From Ruminococcus bicirculans (ex Wegman et al. 2014) (GTDB taxonomy: Bacteria; Bacillota; Clostridia; Oscillospirales; Ruminococcaceae): DNA of 64,000 bases. The stretch is from contig NZ_HF545616.1 of the NCBI RefSeq assembly GCF_000723465.1, forward strand, positions 496,001 to 560,000, in the 5' to 3' direction. Positions 42,794 through 52,580 of the stretch are shown in pieces (within the stretch, counting starts at the first letter, position 1; each line of letters begins with the position of its first letter). The notes beneath the pieces are model-generated. The model was not told the origin of the DNA. It searched no databases and was given only the letters and a program-made list of their open reading frames with translations. The position numbers and the translations under genes are program-made.

Positions 42794-45523
42794 TTATTTT
42801 TTTGTAGTCACGCTCTTTGAAACCGACCATGCACCGTAATATTTTGTGCCGTTCACTGTCGTGTAGGAACGGACACGAACGTAATATTTCTCGTTGCCGC
42901 TAAGTTTGGAGATTGTGGTCTTGTCGGTCTTGTTGTTTGTTATGGTGACTTTCTTTGCGTTTGTAAACTTGGAGTTAGTTGCATACTGTATCTCATAGCC
43001 CGTTGCAGAGCCTTTCTGCGCCCAATCCACGAAAAATGCTTTGGATTTAGACGTAAGCTTCTGTATCTCCTGCTTGGCAGGGTTTATGGTAAAGGTCTTC
43101 TTGATAATGCCACCATATTTGCCTTTGCCTGTTATCTTGACAATTGCCTTGCCGATTTTTTTGTTGTTTGAGTAGGAAGTTGTGTAATCAGTTCCGTTTT
43201 TCAGGGCAGTGCCGTTGTATTTCACAGTAATGTTCTGCGTTATAGCCTTGCCTGTGTATGCCTTGGTGGAAATGCCAGAAACGGAAGCTTTTGTGATATC
43301 ATATTTTGCGGTCTTTATGCTTTTTATGTCAGACCATGGACCATAATAGGTCTTGCTTCCAACGTTTGTGTAGGAACGCACACGAACGTAGTAGGTCTTA
43401 TCGGCTGTCAGACCACTTATTGTCAGGTTATCTGGCTTGTTGGCAGTGAGGTGTTTGGAAGCCGCACCGCTCATGTTTGCACTGGTGGAATACTGAATGT
43501 CATAGCCCGTTGCAGAGCCTTTCTGCGCCCAATCCACAAAGAAGCCTTTGTATCTTGTTTCAAGCTTTTGTATGGTCTGCTTGGCAGGGATAATGTCAAA
43601 GCCTGCGGAATAACTGCCGTAGTAGTTGCCCATGCCTGAGATAGCGATGTTAGCGTGACCGATTTTAACATTGTTCGTGACCATCACACGATAGTCGATG
43701 TTTTGACGGAGAACTTTGCTTCCGTCCTTAACAGTGACTGTCGGAATAATTGCACTGCCTGTGTACTGTGCAGTGCTTGCATAGGAATAGCCTGATGTTG
43801 GAAGCTTTTTTGTGGTGACCTTTACAGTGCACACGGCAGACCTTCCGTTAGGCAGGGAGGCTGTTATCTTTGCTGTGCCTTTGCCCGTGGCGGTCACAAC
43901 ACCGTCTTTTACTGTGGCAACGGCTGTGTTGGAGCTTTTCCATGTTACTGTCTGAGGGGTGCCTGAGGTCACGCTGGCTTTTAGGGTAATGCTGTCGCCG
44001 TATGTGACTTCTTTTGACGTGGAGTCAAGAGTTATCTGTGTATTGTCACTGCTGATAGGATAGCTTTTCAGGTCGGGCAGACTTGAAAGTGTCACAGCAT
44101 AGTCGCTGTTATAGACCTTTTGCCACATACTTTTCTCGGTATATTTCTCAGAGCTTGATATGCAAAACTCACCGCTCCATGTGCCGAAATATGACCATGC
44201 GGTGTTTGCATCAAAGGCTTTGTCAAGGTCGAAAAGACAGCCGTTTTCTGTAAGGGCAACTATTTTTCCGTTTGGTGAATAGTCTGTGGCTTCAAGATAT
44301 TTTGAGCTTTGGGCTGAATAATCTCTTGTGCCTGGGTAGATATCCTCTCCGATTATGTCAACATATTCGTCGCCAGGATACCAATTTGCCGCCTGACCAT
44401 TCCATACCCATATGATATTGTCAAGCTTGTATTCATTCGTGAGCTTGTCATATATTGCCTGCCAAAGCTTTTTGTAGGCTTCCGAGCCGTCTGCACCCCA
44501 CCAGAACCAACCGCCGCTTGCCTCGTGGAGCGGTCTGAACAGTACCGGAACGTCTGCGTCAGAAAGACGTTTGAGCTGTTTGGCGATCTCGTCAACGTCG
44601 CTCATAAGAGTGTTGTAGCCCTTAGGGTCTGAGCCGTTCATTATTTTGGTAAGCGAGAACTTTGAGCGGTCAACGTTTTTGGTGTAAAAACCACCCCACC
44701 AACGTGGATTTCCGCCGTCTGTACCTGAGAGAAGATATTTGTCAGGGACGTTCCAATGCCAGCAGAATGTTACTATTCCTCCTGCCCGTGAAAACTCGAT
44801 AGCCTTTTCGACAGCGTCGGAGGTGTCACCGTTCTGGACACGGCATGGAGTATAGCGCATAAAGTCAAGACCCAACATAGCAGGGGTCTGACCTGTGGCG
44901 GACTTTATAGCTTTGAACTCAGTGCCGTTAAGACCACCGTCACAATACTGTCCTGTTATGACCTTTTTGCCGTAAACGTCCTTCATATAGCTGTAAAGGC
45001 GCTGTGTGCTTTGTGAAGCGTATGGGTCAACGAGATTTTCAGCGGCGGTGTAGGCATTTGAAGAGCTCATTTTTTCAATGGTTATGTAGTCGAGAGTAAA
45101 ATATCCCCACGACATTGTTATTTTGACAGTGTTCTGCCCCTTTTTGAGATAAATACCATTCACTGTGGACGCTTTATAGGCAGAGCCGTTTGCACTGCTG
45201 AAAGTACCTGCATTTGAGCCGTTTACAGAAAGGTTGTTTATCTTATTCGATCCTTCTCCGCGGCTGTAAAGCTTTATTTTGTAGTATCCGCTTTCGCTGA
45301 CTGTAACAGTCTGTGACCATGTGCAGCTTGAGTCTGAAAAACTAACTGACCTAGAGCCTGATGCGGAGCTGTCTGTTTGGATATAGGCAGAACCGCCCAA
45401 AGTGCCGTTTTCGGCTTCGTATTTAAGCGTCTGCTGTGCAAAAACAGAAAGCTGAGCCGAGCCTGTGGTGAGCATTGCCACACTTAAAAATGCGGCTGCG
45501 ACCTTTTTGATATTGAACTTCAT
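42794..45523 (-). CDS. Secreted GH26 beta-mannanase with CBM and Ig/Fn3-like modules
   Basis: A modular 909-aa enzyme that should cut beta-1,4-mannan outside the cell. In order it has a signal peptide (1-30), a CBM35/6-like jelly roll (about 32-152, LKYEAENGTLGG to DYITIEKM) and a GH26 catalytic domain (about 165-485) with acid/base E334 in RPLHEASGGWFWWG and nucleophile E426 in ALTENG. A Big2-type Ig domain follows (about 497-575), then two repeats of a propeptide-like beta module plus a fibronectin-III-like module (FVDWAQKGSATGY occurs twice). There is no dockerin and no wall anchor, so it is free or held by its modules. It has its own terminator. Confidence 0.95.
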   Translation of the reverse strand: MKFNIKKVAAAFLSVAMLTTGSAQLSVFAQQTLKYEAENGTLGGSAYIQTDSSASGSRSVSFSDSSCTWSQTVTVSESGYYKIKLYSRGEGSNKINNLSVNGSNAGTFSSANGSAYKASTVNGIYLKKGQNTVKITMSWGYFTLDYITIEKMSSSNAYTAAENLVDPYASQSTQRLYSYMKDVYGKKVITGQYCDGGLNGTEFKAIKSATGQTPAMLGLDFMRYTPCRVQNGDTSDAVEKAIEFSRAGGIVTFCWHWNVPDKYLLSGTDGGNPRWWGGFYTKNVDRSKFSLTKIMNGSDPKGYNTLMSDVDEIAKQLKRLSDADVPVLFRPLHEASGGWFWWGADGSEAYKKLWQAIYDKLTNEYKLDNIIWVWNGQAANWYPGDEYVDIIGEDIYPGTRDYSAQSSKYLEATDYSPNGKIVALTENGCLFDLDKAFDANTAWSYFGTWSGEFCISSSEKYTEKSMWQKVYNSDYAVTLSSLPDLKSYPISSDNTQITLDSTSKEVTYGDSITLKASVTSGTPQTVTWKSSNTAVATVKDGVVTATGKGTAKITASLPNGRSAVCTVKVTTKKLPTSGYSYASTAQYTGSAIIPTVTVKDGSKVLRQNIDYRVMVTNNVKIGHANIAISGMGNYYGSYSAGFDIIPAKQTIQKLETRYKGFFVDWAQKGSATGYDIQYSTSANMSGAASKHLTANKPDNLTISGLTADKTYYVRVRSYTNVGSKTYYGPWSDIKSIKTAKYDITKASVSGISTKAYTGKAITQNITVKYNGTALKNGTDYTTSYSNNKKIGKAIVKITGKGKYGGIIKKTFTINPAKQEIQKLTSKSKAFFVDWAQKGSATGYEIQYATNSKFTNAKKVTITNNKTDKTTISKLSGNEKYYVRVRSYTTVNGTKYYGAWSVSKSVTTKK

Positions 45524-45661
45524 AGATGTTTTTTCCTTGTTATATTATTTACTGATAAAGCTAAGAGCTTAAAAGCATACATTTATTTTAGCATAATTTT
45601 TGTGAATTGTAAACAATATATCAAGGCTAATTATAAGATGATTTGTAAACTTTAATTTTGC

Positions 45662-46669
45662 TTATTTCATCAGCCAAATTTCGCAGACGTATTCGGAAGT
45701 GGATGAATAATCACCGTTAGGTTTTAGCTGACTACGACACATATCATATATTGCGCAGCCGAAATATTTGTAATCCAGTCTTTGTGAATAAACTGTAAGT
45801 GTGCCTTCTTCATCAGTGAAAAGCTCGTTTGAAAAATTCACTTTTTTGGCATACTCAAATACTTCATCATAGTTTTTACAGCAGTTCATTACATAGCTTA
45901 TCCTTATAAATTCACTGTCTGAGGGAAGTCCAACGTCGCTGAGGTTGCTTTTTAGCTTATCCAATGTTATTTCATAGCAAGTATCGATCTCGCCCTCACT
46001 TTGCACATGAGTCAATGTTTCAAGACTCATTGACAGCAGATCGTCAAGCTGTCCGCAGACCCTCAGTGGTGCATAGCCTCTGCCTTCACGTTTTTTATTT
46101 ATTTTGTCTGCAAATATTCTGCTTAGCTCATTTGCTCCGTCCTCAGAAAAATATGACGGCTCAGGCTCGGCTGGAGCTGTGTTATCCTTCTGCTGAACGT
46201 TATTTTCATCAGGCTGATTTTCGCCATTATTTTCTTCGGGCTGAGTTTCTTCAGGCAGGGTTGTTGTGGTGGTAGTAGTTCCAGCCGTGCCTGTGGAAGC
46301 CTGCCTAATACCGCCTGAAATTTTGTCTATCTCATCTGCCGTTGGTGCATGTGCGGTGGTGGTAGTAGGTACAGTTGTTGTGGCGGCAGTCGTTGTCTGC
46401 GGTATGGTCGTTACAGTGTCAGAAGTTGTCACAGCTTTTGCAGGCTCAGGTGTTTTAGTTTCTACGGCATTGTTTTTCTTGCTGACAACGGCAAACACTG
46501 ACGATGCGGCTATGATAGCGACTGCAACACAAACCATTGGTATGGTTCTTTTGCGTGACGTGTTTACCTTTATAAGTAATTCTTTACGCTCGTTGACGAT
46601 GGACATACAGGCAAAGCAGAAAGTAGAATCATCGTGAAGCTCGCTGCCACAGTGAGGACAAGTTCTCAT
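45662..46669 (-). CDS. Zinc-ribbon membrane protein with Thr-rich linker and CAP-like outer domain
   Basis: The 335-aa protein starts with a cytoplasmic zinc ribbon (CPHCGSELHDDSTFCFACM), then one membrane helix (about 42-62). A Thr-rich linker (about 70-140, many TTTT runs) and an acidic stretch follow, then a domain of about 160 residues resembling CAP/SCP folds (FADKINKKREGRGYAPLRVCGQLDDLLSMSL). It is a clear paralogue of the protein encoded at 59303-60307, with the same order and similar ribbon sequence. The function is unknown. It stands alone between GH26 and rnpB, transcribed away from rnpB. Confidence 0.75.
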   Translation of the reverse strand: MRTCPHCGSELHDDSTFCFACMSIVNERKELLIKVNTSRKRTIPMVCVAVAIIAASSVFAVVSKKNNAVETKTPEPAKAVTTSDTVTTIPQTTTAATTTVPTTTTAHAPTADEIDKISGGIRQASTGTAGTTTTTTTLPEETQPEENNGENQPDENNVQQKDNTAPAEPEPSYFSEDGANELSRIFADKINKKREGRGYAPLRVCGQLDDLLSMSLETLTHVQSEGEIDTCYEITLDKLKSNLSDVGLPSDSEFIRISYVMNCCKNYDEVFEYAKKVNFSNELFTDEEGTLTVYSQRLDYKYFGCAIYDMCRSQLKPNGDYSSTSEYVCEIWLMK

Positions 46670-46787
46670 TTTTTACGCTCCCTTGATTTGGTTATTTTAA
46701 TTCTATCACATTTTTTGTAAATTGTAAATATGTTTGAGACGTTTTGCATGATTTTTAAGAATGCTCACTGTCTATGCAGGCTTTTAT

Positions 46788-46816
46788 TTGACATTTCGTC
46801 ATTCATGTGATATAAT
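46788..46816 (+). promoter_or_regulatory. Promoter of rnpB, extended -10
   Basis: TTGACA (46788-46793), a 17-base spacer ending in TGA and TATAAT (46811-46816). It lies 7 bases before the RNA's 5' end. Confidence 0.85.
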
Positions 46817-46822
46817 CATACT

Positions 46823-47167
46823 GTGAGCGAGCTATGCGATAGCGTAAACGTTCTAGGTTTATGAGGAAAGTCCGAGCATCATAGAGCAGGATAGCTGATA
46901 ACGTCAGCCGAGGGTGACCTTAGAGCCAGTGCAACAGAAATATACCGCCAACTTTTGTTGGTAAGGGTGGAAAGGTGGGGTAAAAGCCCACCAGAATGGC
47001 GGAGACGTCATTGCTATGTAAACCTTATCCGATGCAACACCAATGGTAGCTTGCAAGTCAATGGCTGCTCGTCAGACTTGGGGCTATAGGTGGCTAGAGC
47101 TGTGCGGCAACGTACAGTCCAGATAGATTATCGCACTCGACAAAACTCGGCTTATCGGTTCGGTCAC
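46823..47167 (+). ncRNA. rnpB: RNase P RNA
   Basis: The catalytic RNA of ribonuclease P, which matures tRNA 5' ends. The conserved core is clear: GAGGAAAGTCCGAGC (CR-I), GGGTGACCTTAGAGCCAGTGCAACAGAAA, GGTAAGGGTGGAAAGGTGGGGTAAAAGCC, and near the 3' end AGTCCAGATAGATTATCGC (CR-V). The outer helix pairs GTGAGCGAG-type sequence with the CGGTTCGGTCAC end. Length is about 345 bases. Fine assignment of type A or B was not attempted. Confidence 0.95.
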
Positions 47168-47172
47168 ATTTG

Positions 47173-47220
47173 CTCCGTCAGTTAAACTTTTTTTAAGCTT
47201 AACTACGGGGCTTGTTTTTT
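47173..47220 (+). terminator. Terminator of rnpB
   Basis: CTCCGTCAGTTAA pairs with TTAACTACGGGG around an A/T-rich loop and is followed by CTTGTTTTTT. Confidence 0.8.
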
Positions 47221-47280
47221 AATAATATATAAATTTGGTAATTTGTTTTGTGCATTATAAATAAATTTCTATAATTCCCC

Positions 47281-47309
47281 TTGTGATTTTACGGAAAATA
47301 TGTTATAAT
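47281..47309 (+). promoter_or_regulatory. Promoter of the GGDEF-EAL gene, extended -10
   Basis: TTGTGA (47281-47286), 17 bases ending in TGT, and TATAAT (47304-47309). Confidence 0.7.
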
Positions 47310-47350
47310 GACGCTAGACGTATTTATATAAGCAGAGGAGGGCTGTTTGT

Positions 47351-49513
47351 ATGGAAATACCAGCTAAGACCTATAACGAAAAGTTCGAGAGCTTTTTGAA
47401 AATACTTGAAAGCGATGACAGATTTGATAATGTGTGCAAGAATTTTCTCGAAAGTATTTGCTCTGCACTTTATGTCAATGCGGCTACGGTAACAGTTTCA
47501 GGCTATGAAAACTCAGAACCTTTGAGTTATGAATTGATCGCTGATACACATAAATATACTGTATTTGCTTTTGATAAAGAATTTAATAGAAATAGATACA
47601 ATGCAATGAAAAAAGCACTTATGCAAACTGGTATCCACGTTGCGGATAAGGCTCATCCGAATGGAGATGCGGAGGAAATATCCCTGCGTGGTGTGGTGTA
47701 TCCTTGTTCACTCACTTGTGCTGTCAAGGATACCAATAAGTATGTTGCATATTTCAATCTTTTGTCCTCTGATCCTGAGAGAGTATGGTCCCCTGAGGAG
47801 ATACAGCTAGCCTCACGTCTGACATACATACTTTCTGGTATGCTCCATACTAGGAGAGCGGCTGAACATGCTGAAAGCACTACTCGCACGCTTACTGATG
47901 TTATGGATAATATGAATTCCTATGTGCTTGCAGTGGCACAGGACAGTGGTGAGATAGTTTTTGCCAGCAAGAGCTTTGAACAGTATTTTGGAAAACTGGT
48001 CGGCAAAAAGGAAAGTGACGTTTTCAGCAAGACTTGGTGTGAACTTCCTGCTCATAAGGAAGGAATGCTTTTTGGAGGAGATTATTATTCCGAGATCATG
48101 AACAAATGGTTCAATGTGTCGGAAAAACTCATAAAATGGCATGACGGCAGAACTATCAGACTTTGTACACTTAATGATATCTCAGAAAAGATAAATTATG
48201 AGAGGGTCATCGAAAAGCAGGTCTTTTACGATAATCTCACAGGTCTTCCTAACAGATTAAGTCTTGATAAGAGTATACAGGGCATTATTGAAAGCGATGA
48301 GAACAGCACTGTTATGCTCATTGACCTTGATAATTTCAAAAACATAAATGACAGCTATGGCCACAATAATGGTGACCGACTTCTTAAAGAGATAGGTAAA
48401 TTCTTTGAGGATTTTGCCCAGAAGAATAAAAAGCTGAGCGTTTTTAGATTTGGCAGCGATGAGTTCGTTGTGCTTCTGAGAGATCAGGATCAGACCGAGA
48501 TCGACGAGATATGCAAGATCATACATGATAAGTTCAACACAGAGTGGCAGATTGCTAACAGCACTTGCTATTGCACTTGTTCAATGGGCGTTGCGAAGTT
48601 CCCGAAGCTTGACGATACTGTAAACACAGTTCTTAAAAGGATCGACCTTGCCATTTCATATGCGAAAAAGCAGGGCAAGAATTGTACTATAAATTATAAC
48701 GAAACTATCGGCAGGATACTTTCAAGGCAGATCGAACTTGAAAGGCTCATGCACAAGGATATCACAAATGGCTTTGCACATTTCACGGCGTATTATCAGC
48801 CTATATTCAGCAGCTCCGAAAAGAAGCTTGTGGGCTGTGAAGCGCTTATGAGGTGGAATCCACCTGAGTTCGGTCAGGTTTCCCCTGCCGAATTTATCCC
48901 TATGGCGGAAAGGCTTGGCTATATCAATCTCTTGGGCGAGAACATAATAAGGATCGCAGGCAGACAGTGCAAAAAGTGGGCTGACGCAGGGCTTGATTTG
49001 AGAATGAACATCAATCTGTCTGTAGGTCAGATAATTGAGCCTGATTTCCTTGACAAGATAGACACACTTTTTGACGAAACAGGCGCACCCCCTGATAAGA
49101 TATGTTTTGAGGTCACAGAAAGTCTTGCTATCCATGATATGGAAAAAATGAAGGAGCTTTTGAAGCATATAACAGACAAGGGCGTGAAGATAGCACTGGA
49201 CGATTTCGGAACGGGATATTCTTCGCTTAACTGCATAAAGGAAATGCCGCTGAATACCATTAAAATAGACAAGTCGTTTATTGATGATATCGCAAAAAAT
49301 CCTGACACTGCGGTGTTTGTTAAAATGATAGTTAATCTTTCTCACGACCTGCATATAGCAGTTTGCGCAGAGGGCGTTGAGGAACAGGTGCAGTTCGATA
49401 TCCTGAGAGACCTGGAAACTGACGTTATACAAGGCTATTATTTCGGCAGACCTATGCCGTCAGACAAGTTTGAGGAGAAGTTCCTTAGCGAGAAACTCCA
49501 GTCAGTAAAATAA
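47351..49513 (+). CDS. GGDEF-EAL cyclic di-GMP turnover protein
   Basis: At 720 aa, with no membrane helix. An N-terminal GAF-like sensor (about 20-165) and a PAS-like domain (about 180-280) precede a GGDEF domain (about 285-450) and an EAL domain (about 460-712). The cyclase signature reads GSDEF (368-372) instead of GGDEF, so cyclase activity is uncertain. The EAL domain keeps E497-A-L, the N in NINLSVGQ and DDFGTGYSSL, so phosphodiesterase activity is likely. GAGGAGGG precedes the ATG. It lies upstream of the GH5 gene but is separated from it by a hairpin. Confidence 0.93.
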   Translation: MEIPAKTYNEKFESFLKILESDDRFDNVCKNFLESICSALYVNAATVTVSGYENSEPLSYELIADTHKYTVFAFDKEFNRNRYNAMKKALMQTGIHVADKAHPNGDAEEISLRGVVYPCSLTCAVKDTNKYVAYFNLLSSDPERVWSPEEIQLASRLTYILSGMLHTRRAAEHAESTTRTLTDVMDNMNSYVLAVAQDSGEIVFASKSFEQYFGKLVGKKESDVFSKTWCELPAHKEGMLFGGDYYSEIMNKWFNVSEKLIKWHDGRTIRLCTLNDISEKINYERVIEKQVFYDNLTGLPNRLSLDKSIQGIIESDENSTVMLIDLDNFKNINDSYGHNNGDRLLKEIGKFFEDFAQKNKKLSVFRFGSDEFVVLLRDQDQTEIDEICKIIHDKFNTEWQIANSTCYCTCSMGVAKFPKLDDTVNTVLKRIDLAISYAKKQGKNCTINYNETIGRILSRQIELERLMHKDITNGFAHFTAYYQPIFSSSEKKLVGCEALMRWNPPEFGQVSPAEFIPMAERLGYINLLGENIIRIAGRQCKKWADAGLDLRMNINLSVGQIIEPDFLDKIDTLFDETGAPPDKICFEVTESLAIHDMEKMKELLKHITDKGVKIALDDFGTGYSSLNCIKEMPLNTIKIDKSFIDDIAKNPDTAVFVKMIVNLSHDLHIAVCAEGVEEQVQFDILRDLETDVIQGYYFGRPMPSDKFEEKFLSEKLQSVK

Positions 49514-49534
49514 GTCGCCAAAAAAAGAAAGTTC

Positions 49535-49566
49535 GACCGTCGGGCGTAATACTCGGCGGTCTTATA
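49535..49566 (+). terminator. Possible terminator after the GGDEF-EAL gene
   Basis: GACCGTCGGGC pairs imperfectly with ACTCGGCGGTC and is followed by TTATAAAT, so the T run is weak and some read-through into the GH5 gene is possible. Confidence 0.5.
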
Positions 49567-49600
49567 AATATGTAAAAATCAAAAATAAAGGGGAAAGCTT

Positions 49601-51550
49601 ATGAGTGATGAGAAAAAAGACGTAAACAGCCAGCAGGAGAATGTGGGCAAAAAGGGCATAAACAAAAAGCTTATTATCGCTTTTGCAGGCATGGGCGCTG
49701 TTATAGTGGGGCTTGTTATTGCATTGATATTGGTGGCAACATCAGGCAAAAAAGACGTGGACAGCTCGGCTTCAAAGGCGGAGAGCAGTTCTGCGGTGGC
49801 TTCAGAAACCGATGACACCAGTGAGGAGGACTCTGTGGCTGATGAAAGCGAGGACGAGCCTGATGCTGATGAGGAGGAAAGCAAAGACGATAAAAAGGAA
49901 AAGGGCTTTATCATTTCCTATTCAGGGGACAACAGTTGGCAGGACGGCGACAAGGTCATGACGGGCATGGAGATAGGCATTGAGAACAACTCCGATGAAG
50001 CCCTCAAGGAGTGGACGCTGGAGCTTGAAATAGACCAGCTCAAAAGCTGTGACGGCTGGAACGGCAACTTTAAGGTCAAGGGCAACAAACTCACGGTCAC
50101 GAATGTTGATTACAATGGCGAGATCGCAAAGGGCGGTTCGACCTCTATTGGCTGTAATATTGGAACTGGAACAAAGCTCAATGTTAAGTCTGCAAAGCTA
50201 AACGGTGTGGAGTGTACTGTTAAAAAGGGCAAGGTATCACAGAATAATAACAATAACAACAATAATCAGAATAATGACAAAAAGGTCACGGAAAAGGACG
50301 TTAAAAAGCTTCTAAAGCGTACCTCAAAGGCTAAACAGGGTGATGATTGGCTTCACACAGACGGAAGCAAGATACTTGACAAGGACGGCAAAGAGGTTTG
50401 GCTCACGGGCGTGAACTGGTTTGGCTACAACACAGGCACTAACACATTTGACGGACTTTGGAACAGCGAGCTTGTGACATCGGTGGAGGCTATTGCAGAC
50501 CACGGTTTCAATCTTATAAGAGTGCCTATGTCAGCGGAGCTTATCAACCAGTGGTCGGAGGGCGAATATCCAAAGGCGAACTACAATAACGCATACAATG
50601 AAGAGCTGAACTCGATGAACAGCCTTGAGATATTTGATTATTTTCTCAAGCTTGCGGAGGAAAACGGTCTTAAAGTAATGCCTGATATCCATTCAGCGGA
50701 AACCAATGCCAGCGGTCATACTGTAAATCTGTGGTATACTGACAAGGTCACTGTAAAGAACTATTACCATGCTTTGGAGTGGCTTGCCGACAGATATAAG
50801 GACAATGACACTATCGTTGCATTTGACCTGAAAAACGAGCCTCACGGCAAGCCTAACGAGGGTGACGCTGCGGCAATATGGAATGATTCAAAGGACGCAA
50901 ACAACTGGAAGTATGTGGCTGAAACGGCAGCGAGCAAGGTGCTTGCGAAAAATCCTAATGTGCTTATAATGGTCGAGGGTATCGAAATATACCCTAAGAA
51001 CATCAAGAAAAATGGGGATTATTCCTCCACCAACAGTGATGATTACTATTTCAACTGGTGGGGCGGAAATCTCAGGGGCGTAAAGGACTATCCTATCGAC
51101 CTTGGCAAATATCAGGATAAGCTTGTTTACTCGCCGCACGACTATGGTCCGACGGTTTATCAGCAGCCTTGGTTCGAGGGGGACTACACATACAAGAGCC
51201 TTATGAAAGATTGCTGGAAAGACAACTGGTTCTACATTCAGGAGCAGGATATCGCACCGCTTCTTATAGGCGAGTGGGGTGGCTTTATGACAGAGCCTAA
51301 CCTAACTTGGATGACCTACATGAGAAAGCTAATAAAGGACAATCATGTAAATCACACTTTCTGGTGCTTCAATGCAAACTCAGGTGACACGGGCGGACTT
51401 GTAAAGGACGATTTTGTTACATGGGACGAGGAAAAGTATGATTTTGTCAAGGAAGTTCTTTGGCAGGAGGGAGGCAAGTTCGTTGGACTTGACCACGCTA
51501 TACCGCTTGGAGATAATGGTATAACTTTGAAAAAGGCAAAGGGTCTTTGA
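49601..51550 (+). CDS. Membrane-anchored GH5 endoglucanase with carbohydrate-binding domain
   Basis: A 649-aa cellulase held on the cell by an uncleaved signal anchor (cytoplasmic residues 1-22, helix about 23-47). After an acidic Ser/Asp/Glu linker (50-100) comes a beta-sandwich CBM2-like domain (about 101-212, [20 protein letters not shown]) and an Asn-rich linker (214-225). The GH5 domain (about 250-640) has acid/base E413 in LKNEPHG and nucleophile E558 in LLIGEWGGF. It should cut beta-1,4-glucan at the surface. There is no dockerin. GGGGAAAG precedes the ATG, and a strong terminator follows. Confidence 0.94.
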   Translation: MSDEKKDVNSQQENVGKKGINKKLIIAFAGMGAVIVGLVIALILVATSGKKDVDSSASKAESSSAVASETDDTSEEDSVADESEDEPDADEEESKDDKKEKGFIISYSGDNSWQDGDKVMTGMEIGIENNSDEALKEWTLELEIDQLKSCDGWNGNFKVKGNKLTVTNVDYNGEIAKGGSTSIGCNIGTGTKLNVKSAKLNGVECTVKKGKVSQNNNNNNNNQNNDKKVTEKDVKKLLKRTSKAKQGDDWLHTDGSKILDKDGKEVWLTGVNWFGYNTGTNTFDGLWNSELVTSVEAIADHGFNLIRVPMSAELINQWSEGEYPKANYNNAYNEELNSMNSLEIFDYFLKLAEENGLKVMPDIHSAETNASGHTVNLWYTDKVTVKNYYHALEWLADRYKDNDTIVAFDLKNEPHGKPNEGDAAAIWNDSKDANNWKYVAETAASKVLAKNPNVLIMVEGIEIYPKNIKKNGDYSSTNSDDYYFNWWGGNLRGVKDYPIDLGKYQDKLVYSPHDYGPTVYQQPWFEGDYTYKSLMKDCWKDNWFYIQEQDIAPLLIGEWGGFMTEPNLTWMTYMRKLIKDNHVNHTFWCFNANSGDTGGLVKDDFVTWDEEKYDFVKEVLWQEGGKFVGLDHAIPLGDNGITLKKAKGL

Positions 51551-51566
51551 TATCACATATAAAAAT

Positions 51567-51602
51567 AGCGGACGAAGTTTTCGGGCTTCGTCCGCTTTTG
51601 TA
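51567..51602 (+). terminator. Terminator of the GH5 gene
   Basis: AGCGGACGAAG and CTTCGTCCGCT form an 11-bp stem followed by TTTTGTATT. It may also end degV from the other side. Confidence 0.85.
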
Positions 51603-51610
51603 TTGTATTT

Positions 51611-52480
51611 TTATCGCTGGTCGCCCATAAAGAACAGAGCGAGAGTTCCAGGCCCTGAGTGTGAGCCTATAACAGCACCTGTGTAGCAGATATGCACAGT
51701 GGTCTTCTTGCCAAGCTTTTTTCGCATAAGGTCGGCTGCATATTCAGCGTCTGAAAGGCAGTCGCCATGGCAGACGGCTACTGTGGAATTATCCCAATTT
51801 CCCATGCGTTCGCACATCATATCCACAAGCTTTTCAATGGATTGCTTTCTGCCTCGTATCTTTCCAACTGGGATAAGATGTCCCTCGTTGTCAACGTGGA
51901 GAAGCGGTTTAATGCCAAGAATAGAGCCTGCTATGGCGGCGGTCTTTGATACTCTGCCACCTCGGTGGAGATATTTCAGGTCATCAACTGTGAAAACATG
52001 GCATAGGTGAAGCCTGTTGTCAGTGATCCACTGGGCAAGCTCGTCAATGGAAAGACCCTGCTTTTTCTTTTCGTCAGCCTTTATGAGCAAAAGACCTTCG
52101 CCTGTTGAAGCACAGAGGGAGTCTATGCAGATTATCTTGCCTTCTGGGTATTTTTCCATTACGCTATCTCTTGCAATGCAGGAAGTGTTGAAGCTGCCGC
52201 TAAGACCTGACGAAAATCCAAGATAAAGCACGTCATAGCCTGCGGCAAGTTCCTTTTCAAAAGCCTGTTCATAGTCGGAGATACCTATTTGCGATGTTTT
52301 CGTTACTGCTCCGTTTCGCATTTGGGAATAAAATTCAGGCAGCGTCATGTCATTCTTGCTCTTTACAACACCGTTTACTTCAAAAGATAATTCCAGAAGC
52401 GTCACGTCCATATTTTTTAATATATCCTCCGACAGATCGCAGGTGGAGTCGGAATATAGCTTGTATTTTCTGTCAGACAT
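51611..52480 (-). CDS. DegV family fatty-acid-binding protein
   Basis: DegV (FakB-type) proteins bind a fatty acid and present it to the FakA kinase for phosphorylation, feeding phospholipid synthesis. The 289-aa protein begins YKLYSDSTCDLSEDI and carries TSQIGISDYEQAF, LYLGFSSGLSGSFNTS and the RGGRVSKTAA segment, all typical. GGAGG lies before the ATG. No fakA homologue is in the window. It is a single gene read toward the GH5 terminator. Confidence 0.93.
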   Translation of the reverse strand: MSDRKYKLYSDSTCDLSEDILKNMDVTLLELSFEVNGVVKSKNDMTLPEFYSQMRNGAVTKTSQIGISDYEQAFEKELAAGYDVLYLGFSSGLSGSFNTSCIARDSVMEKYPEGKIICIDSLCASTGEGLLLIKADEKKKQGLSIDELAQWITDNRLHLCHVFTVDDLKYLHRGGRVSKTAAIAGSILGIKPLLHVDNEGHLIPVGKIRGRKQSIEKLVDMMCERMGNWDNSTVAVCHGDCLSDAEYAADLMRKKLGKKTTVHICYTGAVIGSHSGPGTLALFFMGDQR

Positions 52481-52580
52481 TTTTATCCTCCTTTTGCCGT
52501 TTGGACAACAATATATAAAAATATTATAACATATGGGCGGGCTTTTGTAAAATATCCCTCAACTATACTTTGTAAAATTT

